NCBI GenBank assembly: GCA_030248295.1
Contig: JASANH010000095.1
Span: forward strand, 30,787-94,786
From: Mesodorylaimus sp. YZB2_4
Taxonomy: Eukaryota; Nematoda; Enoplea; Dorylaimida; Dorylaimidae
DNA: 64,000 nucleotides
Direction of reading: 5' to 3'
The notes under the pieces were generated by a model that was given only the letters and a program-made list of their open reading frames with translations, was not told the origin of the DNA and did not search any database. Position numbers and translations under genes: made by a program. Positions 1 through 10,367 of the stretch are shown piece by piece. The stretch's first letter is position 1. Each line of letters begins with the position of its first letter.

Positions 1-59
1 AGACAAGCTTTAGGAAACGACCGTCTCTCATCCATCGCAAAAAGGGAAATGGGCACCGT

Positions 60-165
60 GTGGCCAACTCCGCTTTTAATTGGCTTTTGAAGACTGAAGA
101 TTGAATCTTTAGTCGACTGAAGATGCGATCTTCGCTTTACCGAAGATGCGATCGTCGCTTCTCGA
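60..165. repeat. GAAGAT/ATCTTC-rich segment, left flank
   Basis: The hexamer GAAGAT and its complement recur, making short palindromes such as GAAGATGCGATCTTC. A similar block lies at about 3,680-3,795. The two bracket the small-gene cluster between them, so they may be degenerate ends of one element. I could not align them as a clean inverted repeat. Beyond it, 240-300 holds a degenerate CCCTAA-like stretch and no gene. Confidence 0.4.
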
Positions 166-337
166 CCAGGAAAGTGTTTATTTTGTCACTGGTCATTTTT
201 TGTTTCCCGAATAATCGACCATGCTTAATATCGTGCGCCCTAAAACAATGCCCTAACCCCTAACCAACCCTAAACCAATGTGCGCCCTAAACCAAACCTA
301 AACCAAGGCCATTGCGGCTGAATGTCTCGTCTGGTGT

Positions 338-670
338 ATGTATAAGCTGTGCACAACTTTGGTGGAGACAACAGGGCCTCACGAATTTCGAATGCGTATC
401 CAAGAACCCAGCTACAAGGCGGATATGGCGGCGTTGGACAATCTGCGCCCATACATTCCCGACTGCTTAATTGCCTACTTAAGGATCGAACGGTGCGTTC
501 GCCGGCTACTAATGAACGTTTGCGATCTCAGTGCGCCGATCATCTGTGCTTTCCTGCCCAAGCAAGCCAGGTTGGTATTGGGCGAACAATTGGACGACGA
601 TCAGGGCCAGAACGAAGCCACGTTTGATTTATACATCCGTCTAATCCATTTCTATCGAGGGCGTTTATAA
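338..670 (+). CDS. Hypothetical 110-aa protein
   Basis: An uninterrupted ATG-to-TAA frame in a region where other frames are short. The predicted protein is mostly helical, with regularly spaced leucine, arginine and tyrosine (for example RPYIPDCLIAYLRIERCVRR), an acidic stretch DDDQGQNE and a basic C-terminus. No signal peptide, membrane segment or known motif is visible, and I do not recognise a family. It is transcribed in the same direction as the secreted protein that begins 190 bases downstream. It could be the last exon of a longer gene or a chance frame; the coding-like composition favours a real exon. Confidence 0.35.
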   Translation: MYKLCTTLVETTGPHEFRMRIQEPSYKADMAALDNLRPYIPDCLIAYLRIERCVRRLLMNVCDLSAPIICAFLPKQARLVLGEQLDDDQGQNEATFDLYIRLIHFYRGRL

Positions 671-860
671 TATTATCTGTTGTCCAGATATAAAAGGAAT
701 GAAATGATGAAATCGGCTGGTCGCGGATTTTTTTTTTTTTTTACGATGCTACGTGGTTGAGTAGTTCTTTTGTCTTCGTTCCATAGAGGCGACTATTGCA
801 GCGTAAGCAACTTTTATACCACTGTATATGTGCCTGTCATATGCGAAGTGTGAATGCAAA

Positions 861-1334
861 ATGGGCGTTTCGCTTAAATTGTTCCTGTTGGTCGCAATCA
901 CAACAAGTCAGCTGTTTCATACTTCATCTGTGTTGTGTAGGCCTGATCGCAATGAGTTCGTCACAGATTCTGAGACCGTGTGCCGGGCCTTATGCCGCAT
1001 TCGTCAAAAAAGATACGCAGTTTTAGACTGGACGAATTTGATCAGTATTTGCACGTGCGCCGATTACTGTCTTGAAGACGATGTGAAGGCCTTGTTGGAT
1101 ACTCGGCGGTTTTTGTTCGATTTTTGGCAAGAGTTAAGAACTCTGCTTGTTAATAACGATGAAGTCGCTGGGGTCTTCTCGAGAACGAACACCACCGGCG
1201 GCGAAGGAAGCTATTGCTTTAGCTGGTGTCGAAATTCGAACACAATAATCAATGAAGACTGTGTTTGTGTCACTGGCTGTTGCGCGGTTTTCAGCGGCTG
1301 CTCAATTTTAAATGAACCCCAAAAAAATATGTAA
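861..1334 (+). CDS. Secreted cysteine-rich protein (possible N-terminal part of the deaminase-like gene)
   Basis: I chose the ATG at 861 rather than 828 because it begins a typical signal peptide: MGVSLKLFLLVAIT, a hydrophobic core and small residues before VLCRPDR. The mature part contains two related cysteine units, CX3C followed by CXCX3C (CRALC...CTCADYC, then CFSWC...CVCVTGC), which suggests disulfide-linked modules. The frame ends in a run of seven A (about 1,319-1,326). In a shifted frame the sequence continues directly into the deaminase-like ORF starting at 1,312. The two may therefore be one gene broken, or mis-sequenced, at the A run, giving a signal peptide, a cysteine-rich pro-region and then the catalytic-like domain. 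The function of the cysteine-rich part is unknown. Confidence 0.5.
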   Translation: MGVSLKLFLLVAITTSQLFHTSSVLCRPDRNEFVTDSETVCRALCRIRQKRYAVLDWTNLISICTCADYCLEDDVKALLDTRRFLFDFWQELRTLLVNNDEVAGVFSRTNTTGGEGSYCFSWCRNSNTIINEDCVCVTGCCAVFSGCSILNEPQKNM

Positions 1335-2134
1335 TTCGCAAAACTTGGATCATGACTCGCACGAATTGTATTCACACCAAGTTCCTTATTGCTTCACACC
1401 GCTCAAGTCACGCGCGAAGAGACTCGATACGCCGGAGAGGGATCAGTTGAGCGAGATACGTCAGCTTGGCTTGAAACGTTTCCGTGAAACACGTCAACGA
1501 TTCCAGTTTGCCACCATTGCTTACGGGCAAACGGTGGACAGTGTCGCGTACAAAAGCATAGGAAATCTGCCTGGGTCTGGTGAGGATGGTCACACTCAAC
1601 GGCACACAGAAGTTCACCTTCTGATGCGTATTTCCGACTTGGTCACAACACACAACGATCCTTCCGCCGATTGCCCGCCTTTCATATACCTGTGGACAGA
1701 ATTTTCACCTTGCCCTAACAGTCTCAATTATATCGTTAGCTTCGCCAGATGGTTTTCTCGACCAAACGTAATTCAAGCTCTTTTGCTTTCAGTTTGAGAA
1801 AACGTACAGTAAATCGTGATTTCTTATATTTTAGAGTCGTATCGTGGTTGGGTTTAGGCATTGGCTTTACGATAACGCAGAAAATTTTGCAGCTAGGCTG
1901 TACGAATTGAACCCGCCAAATAATCTGGTCCTGGCACGACTTAATTTTGACGCCACTGACCAAACGATTGACAGTATTGACATCGTCCCTAGCCCGAGAG
2001 CAGTGACAACAACAACAACGACGACATTTTCTCCCAATCCGAAACTTCCTCCACCCCGTGATATTCGAAGCCACCACCCGCACGACGAGCTATTTCGATT
2101 ACGCAATATTTCACGATCCATTACTGTTTTCTAG
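1312..2134 (+). CDS. Cytidine-deaminase-fold-like protein, two exons (1312-1767, 1835-2134)
   Basis: Exon 1 ends at AAC|GTAATTC and exon 2 begins after TATATTTTAG, giving a 67-nt intron. The join is in phase and yields FSRPN followed by SRIVVGF. The predicted elements follow the deaminase fold: helix (about residues 38-60), strand RFQFATIAY, strand SVAYKSIG, a helix carrying H-T-E (HTEVHLL), strand IYLWTEF leading into SPCPNS, a helix, strand RIVVGF, another helix, and strand LVLARLNF. HxE and PC match zinc-binding and catalytic positions known from the superfamily. The usual second cysteine of PCxxC is a serine here, so activity is doubtful. A furin-like RAKR lies just before the domain. The C-terminal tail is rich in Thr and Pro. 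The family call rests on pattern reading only. Confidence 0.42.
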
Positions 2135-2227
2135 CCTCCTCTGGACTCTATCGCTCGAGGATTATTGCTGCATTTAGGGCGGTGTAAACCGTGTACATAA
2201 TTTTGTCAATGTGGACGATTCTGATAA

Positions 2228-2536
2228 TGGCTCTGGCGACTGACCCCCTGCAGTCTCATCACTGCGTCATCTGCGCAAGACGGGGCGTGGCACATTTTCG
2301 GCCGCGTCGTGCCCAAGCAAGAATTTGTTCTCTTCAGTCAAATCTTATTGATTTACATTGTGACCATGTGCTCGATTGCGAATCTGAGTTTCGGTAAAAG
2401 GGACGAGAAATTGTGGATCGCCACGTTGGGCACGTGCATTGGTTTTATGATACCAGCGCCAAGCTTTGAAGCCGCTGTTCAGCAAGAACAGACAAGATCA
2501 AGTCTTGACTCATCAATAGACTATGAGTACTCTTAA
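2228..2536 (+). CDS. Small protein with two membrane helices
   Basis: The frame is open from about 2,228 to TAA at 2,536. It contains a hydrophobic helix VLFSQILLIYIVTMC, a short charged loop GKRDEKLW, a second helix IATLGTCIGFMIPAPSF, and a polar Gln/Ser-rich tail. There is no good ATG near the start, so it is probably a terminal exon; the upstream exon was not found. It follows the deaminase-like gene on the same strand, and a candidate AATAAA lies about 110 bases downstream (near 2,644), facing a convergent AATAAA for the opposite-strand gene. I do not recognise the family. FGKR resembles an amidation site but lies between two helices, so a neuropeptide precursor is unlikely. Confidence 0.35.
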   Translation, partial: WLWRLTPCSLITASSAQDGAWHIFGRVVPKQEFVLFSQILLIYIVTMCSIANLSFGKRDEKLWIATLGTCIGFMIPAPSFEAAVQQEQTRSSLDSSIDYEYS

Positions 2537-2795
2537 TATGATTCGAATTTCTTTTCTGTACTGTAATGTACTTGTGTATATGCTCTCTGTCATAATATAT
2601 GTACATGCACATACATAACCTTTTATCATGGGCTTCTTGGAAAAATAAATTGCTACGGTTGTTATCCGGCATTTATTGATCGTAAGTGCATAACAGTGTT
2701 ATACCATTTTATAAACAAAACGCATAAAAAAAAGCTAGGGCAAATAAAACATGAGGCTAACATGGATCCTTGATCATTCCAAATCAATCATCAAT

Positions 2796-3646
2796 TCATT
2801 TCACATCGCCAAAAATTGTATGCATCATTTTTGACAGCTGCTCAATCATGTGGCTTTGTAGTTTCTCCAAACTCATTTCATATTCTTTGGCCAAAAATTT
2901 CGGTTGTTCGACCACGAGCACTTGCTTGTTGAGCGGATTGTAGACCAGCAATGACATGGACTTGGCTTTTGAAATGGCCATTGTATTTTGGCAAGCGTAC
3001 CACACTTTGTCTTGAGGGTCGAGAACCCAATTTCTGGTGATCCAGCTTCTAACCAAGTAAAACTTCTTTCGGCTCTAAATTAATTCTTCGATCGGTTTCG
3101 GCCTAGCGTTTTGTGGTTGATAGATGGTTTTGATCATGAACGGTTTAAAGCCATAGCTAGCCGTTTTGACGTACCCGTCCACTTGCCACGCCAGCATGTT
3201 GACGCATTCGGATTCGAGATGTTTGGGTGGACGACGGATTTCGAATTTTTCATCAAAAGACGATTTCAGATATTTGGTCAAAGCGTCGATAGCGTCGGCG
3301 TTGAAAGCTCTGTATTCGGGACTTGGCTAATTCGCTGCCTTCTTAATCGCGGCCAAGCCAAATTCGTCGACATCGAAGGGCTGAGTCGATTGGTTTGTCG
3401 GATCCGCTTCAATTGTCTCGCCTTCATCGATAGTCAAAATCGGTTGAGTATCATGTTCCGATTCTGGAACGAACCGGCGCGTTTAGGTTTAGGTCGATGC
3501 TCGCTATCGGCTGACTTGTTGTCGCTAGTATTGAAGCCGCCATCGCATTTCTTAAAATAGTGGATAATACGTCCGGCGCAGTCGATTTGATATTCTAAAT
3601 TGAAAAAATCCATGATCGTGCGAAGCAAAATTTCGATGCTGACCAT
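2796..3646 (-). pseudogene. Broken hypothetical gene, convergent to the cluster
   Basis: Reading leftward from ATG at 3,646, the frame begins MVSIEILLRTIMDFFNLEY. It shifts near 3,465 into a second coding-like frame (VPESEHDTQPIL...FDVDEFGLAAIKKAAN). It then meets an in-frame TAG near 3,328 (after KKAAN) and another just upstream of 3,075 (after IEELI). Coding-like sequence continues after both, ending in EQLSKMMHTIFGDVK and a stop at 2,796. The whole would encode about 280 residues without signal peptide or membrane segments. The last part alternates charged and aromatic residues (WVLDPQDKVWYACQN). I do not recognise the family. Two TAGs in one frame could mean decay of an old gene or an intron I failed to place. 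Confidence 0.4.
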
Positions 3647-3679
3647 TCAGTGCGAGCTAGTAAGCGTGAATGACTAGAA

Positions 3680-3795
3680 CACTGATTGGATCGTCTCGTC
3701 GGACTGAAGATGGCTCCTCCAGTGAAGATCGAATCTTCACTGAAGATTAAATCTGCATCAGATTAAACTGAAGATGACATCTTCATACCAGTTGT
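3680..3795. repeat. GAAGAT/ATCTTC-rich segment, right flank
   Basis: Repeated ACTGAAGAT and ATCTTCA words in both orientations, including a GAAGATCGAATCTTC palindrome. It resembles the block at 60-165 on the other side of the gene cluster. Confidence 0.4.
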
Positions 3796-3889
3796 TTTAT
3801 TGTCCTAGTTTAGAAAGGCGCTGTGCGGTCGCTTCGCTCTCCTAGTGTGATGACTGGCATTGACTATAGTATGCCCTCACGCGACCAGA

Positions 3890-4270
3890 GCGGGTCGACT
3901 TGCCCATATTTGAATGACCATGTCCACATTTGGGTGACAATGACCATATGGGGGGGGAACGACCATTTTCGGAACCACATCCATATTGGGACCATGACCA
4001 TAGTTGGGTGACCATGGCCATATTCAGGTGAGCATGACCATATTTGGGACCACAACCATACTTGGATGACCGTGACCATATTTGGGATCGTGACCATATT
4101 TGGGATCGTGACCATATTTGGGATCGTGACCATATTTGGGATCGTGACCATATTTGGGATCGTGACCATATTTGGGATCGTGACCATATTTGGGATCGTG
4201 ACCATATTTGGGATCGTGACCATATTTGGGATCGTGACCATATTTGGGATCGTGACCGTATTTGGGATTC
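3890..4270. repeat. 18-bp minisatellite
   Basis: Eleven nearly identical tandem copies of TTTGGGATCGTGACCATA lie at about 4,080-4,270. They are preceded by several diverged copies at 3,905-4,080, with variants such as TTTGAATGACCATGTCC. The unit is divisible by three and lacks stops in most frames, so spurious ORFs run through it on both strands. Confidence 0.95.
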
Positions 4271-4848
4271 GTTTGGTGTAAGCCTCCCACAAGTGGCGAT
4301 GCTGGCTACTACGAGTCAAAGAGGCTGGAAGAATTTAGAGCACGAATTATTTGAGAAACCGATAATTAAAGTATCCGACGACATTTGAACACGGAATTTA
4401 AGGCCGAATAATTCCCTTTGGAACCACATTTATTGATAGAGAACACTCGCCACCATTGGCGACGGAACAAAGCGTGCAGAAGAAATAAATGCGACCCCCT
4501 CATGTACGGGGGGGGGGGGTCTGTTTTCATTGGCACTCTTTACTATTTTTTGAGTCGCCACTCAGACTCTGAAACCAGATTTGCGTTTACCATCTCAGAG
4601 TCCGCAAGAAATTCAGACTCTGACTCTCAGAGTCTAAGTTTAATGCATTTTTGGGCAATCTCGCTAGTTGCGTTTCACCAAAAGTCTTCAGTATGACATT
4701 TCTCGAAGTGCGAACTTTGAAAAGTGGGCATTTTCAGAGTCTGAGTCTCGGGGTCGCGCGAGACTATGAAACGGATGCTGAGTGTGTGTTCTTCTTGCGA
4801 GGTGACAAAAATTCTGTTTTCTTACGTTCATTAATCAGAAACGGAGCA

Positions 4849-6590
4849 ATGAATATCGGTTCGGTTGACCACTGGAATTTTGTCTATGATTCGGAAGAGG
4901 ATGAAGATCGGTTGCCACCAGCAAAACGACCACGAATTTTTCGGCCGCGCATCAATTTTGATCGCGATGAGATCGATACGAAACAACGATTTCGTTTGAC
5001 GCAAGCGCACATCGATTTGGTTGTTGAAAGGATTGGCCAATATATCGAGCACGAAACGGACAAAAATGCATCGCTGTCTCCGAACCAACGAATCATATTA
5101 TCGCTGAGGTGGGAAATTGCAATACAATTTTGTATTGGTCTTATATGCAAAGTACGCATAGCTAAAAAAGCTGACGTAATAGTCATGAGAGTTCAGTCCT
5201 GTCAGCTAAGGGCCTAATTATAGTCGTGTGCACACACGCCTGTCGAACTCTGTTTTTGGGCCATCGCCGCTTAAGACCAGTTTTTCTCGAAATTTTTAAT
5301 GATAATTTGAGTTGATATCAATGACAAATCGTAAAAGGAAAAATGTGCTTTATCGACTGGTTGTCTTCGTTCTGCTTTTACTGCTTTCAATATGTTTATA
5401 ACAAAATTTTTTCCTTTTGTTTTTATAAAATTTACGAAGAATCTTCGGTCAAGACCAGCAACGAAAAATTAAGTTATATCTGTTTGATGGAGCACTTGTT
5501 TTCTTCACTGTTTGATAGAGCACTGATAGAGCACTAACATCGACTCAGCTCACCATTGAAAATTCCTGGAAAACTGGCCGAAATAGGCAACTCTGAGACT
5601 GTCTGAGACTGACAGGGCGCACACGCACCTGTCGTACAAGGGTGCGACCAACTGTTGATTAGGCCCAAAGCATGGCTCGTTTTACAGCCGCTTTACATTG
5701 AAGTAGTTGAGAAAGCCCATCATTTCGGATTCTAACCCACCAAATTTTCCGACCAGCCGAAACCAAAGCATAATGTGGTGTTTATTGTTTTTTAGATATT
5801 TGCCTACAGGAGATAATTACCGAACTGTTGGAGATTCTCACGGAGTCAGTAAGTTGACTCTATTAAGAGCTTTGCATCGAGTAGTTAATGCTGTGAATCG
5901 TCATATTTACCCCGACATCGTAAAGCGGCCTGGCGTTCTGGCACAGCTACGTGCAATAGCGAACGAGTTCCAGGAAAAACATGGAATGCCATGCGTGTTT
6001 GGCTGCATTGACGGCAGTCACTTCAACATCGTTGCACCCAGTGCGGACAAAGGAGATATATTACATAAATCGACATGGGCATCACTCATCGTTAGTCAAT
6101 GCTATGCTTGTTTGCGGGCCGAAAATTAGATAAGGCATTTTTAAAAAGCCTTGCGGCCACGGTGATTACTGTCACCCTGCTTCCCTGCGCGTGACTTGTA
6201 TCAGTTCATGGTGGTGAACCAAGTTCAACTCTGTTCATTTTCCATCAGATTCTTCTAAGTCTGCTCTCGCTGGCCAGGATCTGTCCATGACGCCTGGGTT
6301 TTTCGAAACAGTTCACTGAAACGACGGCTGGGCAATGGCTGGCGGCCGTTACACTTGGCCGTCTTGTTAGGTGACGCAGCCTATTGGCGGCTCCGATTAT
6401 CTTTTGACACCAGTGGCCGATCCGCAAACTGAAGCCGAAGAAGCGTACAGTACTTTTTATCGACGAACCAGGAATTATATCGAATGTGCCATCGGACTGC
6501 TGAAGCAACGATTTCGATGCTTATTAGATATGATGCATCTAAAGCCTTATTTCGTATGTGAAATCGTGCGATGCTGCGTAGTGGGGATCA
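4849..6590 (+). pseudogene. PIF/Harbinger-type DDE transposase, decayed, with one intron
   Basis: Exon 1 (4,849-5,108) carries an acidic N-terminus and a helical segment ending SPNQRIILSL. A 687-nt GT-AG intron (5,109-5,795) joins in phase to YLPTGDNYRTVGDSHGVS, the typical DNA-binding-like start of Harbinger (DDE_Tnp_4) transposases. The catalytic signature follows in order: first Asp in VFGCIDGSHFNI, second Asp in LLGDAAY, and Glu in RNYIECAIGLLKQRFR. At least three frameshifts occur between about 6,050 and 6,400 (the YINRHGHHS, RVFRNSSLK and LLGDAAY stretches are in different frames from their neighbours). The copy is therefore dead. Coding similarity stops where the 36-bp minisatellite begins. 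No terminal repeats were found. Confidence 0.8.
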
Positions 6591-6592
6591 CT

Positions 6593-8645
6593 AGTACAGA
6601 GCGGGCCATTGGTCGAGTGGGGGTCACTGGTACAGAGTGGGCAATTGGTCGAAAGGGGATCACTGGTACAGAGTGGGCCATTGGTCGAGTATGGGTCACT
6701 GGTACAGAGTGGGCAATTGGTCGAAAGGGGATCACTGGTACAGAGTTGGCCATTGGTCGAGTGGGGATCACTGGTACAGAGTGGGCCATTGGTCGAAAGG
6801 GGATCACTGGTACAGAGTGGGCCATTGGTCGAGTGGGGATCACTGGTACAGAGTGGGCCATTGGTCGAGTGGGGGTCACTGGTACAGAGTGGGCCATTGG
6901 TCGACAGGGGATCACTGGTACAGAGTGGGCCATTGGTCGAGTGGGGATCACTGGTACAGAGTGGGCCATTGGTCGAGTGGGGGTCACTGGTACAGAGTGG
7001 GCCATTGGTCGAGTATGGGTCACTGGTACAGAGTGGGCAATTGGTCGAAAGGGGATCACTGGTACAGAGTGGGCCATTGGTCGAGTGGGGATCACTGGTA
7101 CAGAGTGGGCCATTGGTCGAGTGGGGCTCACTGGTACAGAGTGGGCCATTGTTCGAGTGGGGGTCACTGGTACAGAGTGGGCCATTGGTCGAAAGGGGAT
7201 CACTGGTACAGAGTGGGCCATTGGTCGAGTGGGGATCACTGGTACAGAGTGGGCCATTGGTCGAGTGGGGGTCACTGGTACAGAGTGGGCCATTGGTCGA
7301 AAGGGGATCACTGGTACAAAGTGGGCCATTGGTCGACAGGGGATCACTGGTACAGAGTGGGCCATTGGTCGAGTGGGGGTCACTGGTACAGAGTGGGCCA
7401 TTGGTCGAAAGGGGATCAGTGGTACAGAGTGGGCCATTGGTCGAGTGGGGATCACTGGTACAGAGTGGGCCATTGGTCGAGTGGGGGTCACTGGTACAGA
7501 GTGGGCCATTGGTCGAATGGGGATCACTGGTACAAAGTGGGCCATTGGTCGAGTGGGGATCACTGGTACGGAGTGGGCCATTGGTCGAGTGGGGATCACT
7601 GGTACAGAGTGGGCCATTGGTCGAGTGGGGATCACTGGTACAGAGTGGGCCATTGGTCGAGTGGGGATCACTGGTACAGAGTGGGCCATTGGTCGAGTGG
7701 GGATCACTGGTACAGAGTGGGCAATTGGTTGAAAGGGGATCACTGGTACAGAGTGGTCCATAAGACGATTGGGGGTCACTGGTACATAGTGGGCCATTGG
7801 TCGATAGGGGATCAGGGGTACAGAGTGGGCCATTGGTCGAGTGGGGATCACTGGTACAGACTGGGCCATTGGTCGAGTGGGGATCACTGGTACAAAGTGG
7901 GCCATTGGTCGAAAGGGGATCACTGGTACAGAGTGGGCCATTGGTCGAGTGGGGGTCACTGGTACAGAGTGGGCAATTGGTCGAAAGGGGATCACTGGTA
8001 CAGAGTGGGCCATTGGTCGAGTGGGGATCACTGGTACAGAGTGGGCCATTGGTCGAGTGGGGATCACTGGTACAGAGTGGGCCATTGGTCGAGTGGGGAT
8101 CACTGGTACAGAGTGGGCCATTGGTCGAAAGGGGATCACTGGTACAGAGTGGGCCATTGGTCGAGTGGGGATCACTGGTACAGAGTGGGCCATCGGTCGA
8201 GTGGGGGTCACTGGTACAGAGTGGGCCATTGGTCGAGTGGGGATCACTGGTACAGAGTGGGCCATTGGTCGAGTGGGGATCACTGGTACAGAGTGGGCCA
8301 TCGGTCGAGTGGGGGTCACTGGTACAGAGTGGGCCATTGGTCGAGTGGGGATCACTGGTACAGAGTTGGCCATTGGTCGAGTGGGGATCACTGGTACAGA
8401 GTGGGCCATTGGTCGAGTGGGGATCACTGGTACAGAGTGGGCCATTGGTCGCGGGGGGGGGTCACTGGTACAGAGTGGGCCATTGGTCGAGTGGGGATCA
8501 CTGGTACAGAGTGGGCCATTGGTCGAGTGGGGATCACTGGTACAGAGTGGGCCATTGGTCGAGTGGGGATCACTGGTACAGAGTGGGCAATTGGTCTAGT
8601 GGGGATCACTGGTACAGAGTGGGCCATTGGTCGAGTGGGGGTCAT
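6593..8645. repeat. 36-bp minisatellite, about 57 units
   Basis: Tandem copies of a 36-base unit, GTGGGGATCACTGGTACAGA followed by GTGGGCCATTGGTCGA. Recurrent variants replace GTGGGG by AAAGGG, CAGGGG or GTATGG and GCC by GCA. Because 36 is twelve codons and the unit has no stop in most frames, long artificial ORFs appear in three forward frames and on the reverse strand. They have no start, end or composition of their own and are not annotated as genes. The array begins exactly at the broken end of the Harbinger transposase. Confidence 0.97.
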
Positions 8646-8649
8646 TAGT

Positions 8650-8875
8650 ACAAGGAGCGGTCGAGATTCAGAGGTGGTCGATCCTCGTGACAATATCGAC
8701 TGCGTCGGCATGATTGGTCCGGGCGTTGTTGATTTCAATAACTCGGCCGAACTGCTGCTTGTGATCGACTCGCTGGCCTGGCTGATAGGAGTCACCACTC
8801 TTCGCTGCTGGTCGTCTACATTCCGACTCATCTTTGATGCATTTTCGCTTGTCGATGGTGCATCATCATCAATGC
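8650..8875 (-). other. Ser/Thr-rich open frame, possible exon
   Basis: Between the 36-bp array and the 2-kb repeat, the minus strand is open and encodes a low-complexity Ser/Thr/Pro-rich segment (for example QASESITSSSSAELL). It runs without a stop into the minisatellite, so no natural end is visible. It could be a gene end overwritten by the array, or a chance frame. Confidence 0.2.
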
Positions 8876-9229
8876 AGTAATCGAGAATAAGGCTGTTATC
8901 GATAGATCGCTGATAATTGGACAGCGCTGCTGCTCCTCGATTTCTTTCATCCTCATCATCGGTCGAATGATGCGGACTACTGGCATTAAATTCGTCGTGA
9001 TTTTGGGCTGTTTCTCAATCTCGCTCTAGCAGCTGAATCTCGACCATTTATATCTAATACAGCAGACTCTACCTGGAATGGTACACGTACTGCGATATTT
9101 TACTGCACACCTTAGGGAAAATCAACCGATTTAAGTTCAGTCCAACAACTGCCGTCTCAGAAAATGTTATAAAAAACCTTACTTTTGGAAAAACAAGCTT
9201 CTGTACCCTCTTAAGCTTTAGTTCGACTT

Positions 9230-9482
9230 TTATTGTCGCGTTTATCCCGAGCAGCTTTTCGCCAGCCCGGCCGCAGACTATCCTGTATATGCTTATACTC
9301 ACGGCCGTTCGAAGCATCGAATGCGTAATATTTGGCGCAATTCGCGACGAGATTTTTCCATCCATCGGTCGTACTTCCCTAGTATTCCGATCCGTTTGCT
9401 TGCCAAGCAACACTTCCTTATTTCTAGCGATCATCCTCGAAATGATGAGCTTGCCTTCTTCCGAAAGCTTATTGTTTGACAT
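9230..9482 (-). pseudogene. SANT/Myb-like DNA-binding protein, frameshifted (copy 1)
   Basis: From ATG at 9,482 the first helix reads MSNNKLSEEGKLIISRMIAR followed by NKEVLLGKQTDRNT. The domain then continues in another frame as DGWKNLVANCAKYYAF and then LRPGWRKAARDKRDNKSR, ending at a stop. This layout (helix, a tryptophan about 35 residues later, then a Trp-Arg-Lys-basic tail) matches Myb/SANT-like DNA-binding domains of the zeste/MADF type, which also occur as second proteins of Harbinger transposons. The two parts are one frame apart, with no room for an intron, so the gene is broken. The copy at 19.5 kb has the same break, so it predates the duplication. Confidence 0.5.
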
Positions 9483-10367
9483 TTTCAGTTCTTTCAAAAG
9501 GGCAAAATGAGAGGCGAAGAATAAATTGTACGTAACAGCCAAAACGAGAGATCTGGAACGTACATGCGCACACCAGGTGGACTTTTGACACATTCTGCTA
9601 GCTGTAACCCCAGCGCAGTTGGCCGTGGCGAGTAGAGGAGAGCAAGTGATCTCTCTTGTCTATGTAATCGCATTACTTGCCTGCTTTATCGGAGATCCAG
9701 TCTCGATGACTTCAGTCGGTCACATTCTCCTTTGCGCCCGCCAGGCTTGGGTAATTACTCAGTTTGAAACCATACCGGCAGGCGTAGGAGAGTGCGGCCG
9801 ACGGAAGTCAGCAGGACAAATACTCCGACTGAAGGTGGGCAAGTCTCGCGATTACACCTGACCTGGTAACATCAAACCGAGGGGTTGACGTCCCAGCCAG
9901 GGGAGACCATGCCCTTCCGGCGGAGGGTTACAATTTTCATTCGTGATGTGGTCGCTCACCCTCGAATGCGCGTTCCCCGTCAGCCGCGTGGCAAGGTGTG
10001 CTTCGCAAACCACAATGTTCATAGATACCTAGCCGATATTCTAAATCACTTTCAAGATCCGTGAACATGACAATCGTGCACTCACCAGGGAAAACCGAAC
10101 TCTAACACCAAGTTTTCTTGTCTGTTCCCTATTCCTATGACAGTGCACACGTCTCGACACTTGGAGTACAACCTATGACACAGGTGGATTGTGGCTCATC
10201 CCCAAGAGCCTATTGCGAGTTGTCATAGGCCAGCAGAACCACATTGACATCACGCAAGTCCAACTTATTGCCCAACTGGCATCTAGTGCAGTGCGATTTC
10301 ATGATTTCGACAAGACTTCCAGTTTCTTAGACGAGACTAGTAGAAAAGAATCTATCGGCAAAAACCC

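Noticed and set aside
240-300. Telomeric repeat (CCCTAA)
   Set aside because: Only a few irregular units mixed with CCCTAAACC; no true tandem array.
2309-2536. Amidated neuropeptide precursor (FGKR)
   Set aside because: The site is in a loop between two hydrophobic helices and occurs once.
2796-3646. Reassigned TAG codon in this genome
   Set aside because: TGA and TAA also interrupt other decayed genes, and the deaminase-like gene ends in TAG; decay explains the data.
4024-4319. Repeat-protein ORFs over the 18-bp array
   Set aside because: Same artefact: the period is divisible by three and the unit lacks stops.
6371-8880. Very long ORFs (up to about 747 codons) with 12-residue repeats
   Set aside because: They are products of a 36-bp tandem repeat without stops; they exist in several frames on both strands and have no independent start or domain.
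9840-10090. U1 snRNA-like words (CAGGGGAGACCATG, GCGCGTTCCCCG) in the 2-kb repeat
   Set aside because: The 5' splice-site-pairing end and the Sm site were not found, and the order does not fit U1; likely chance.
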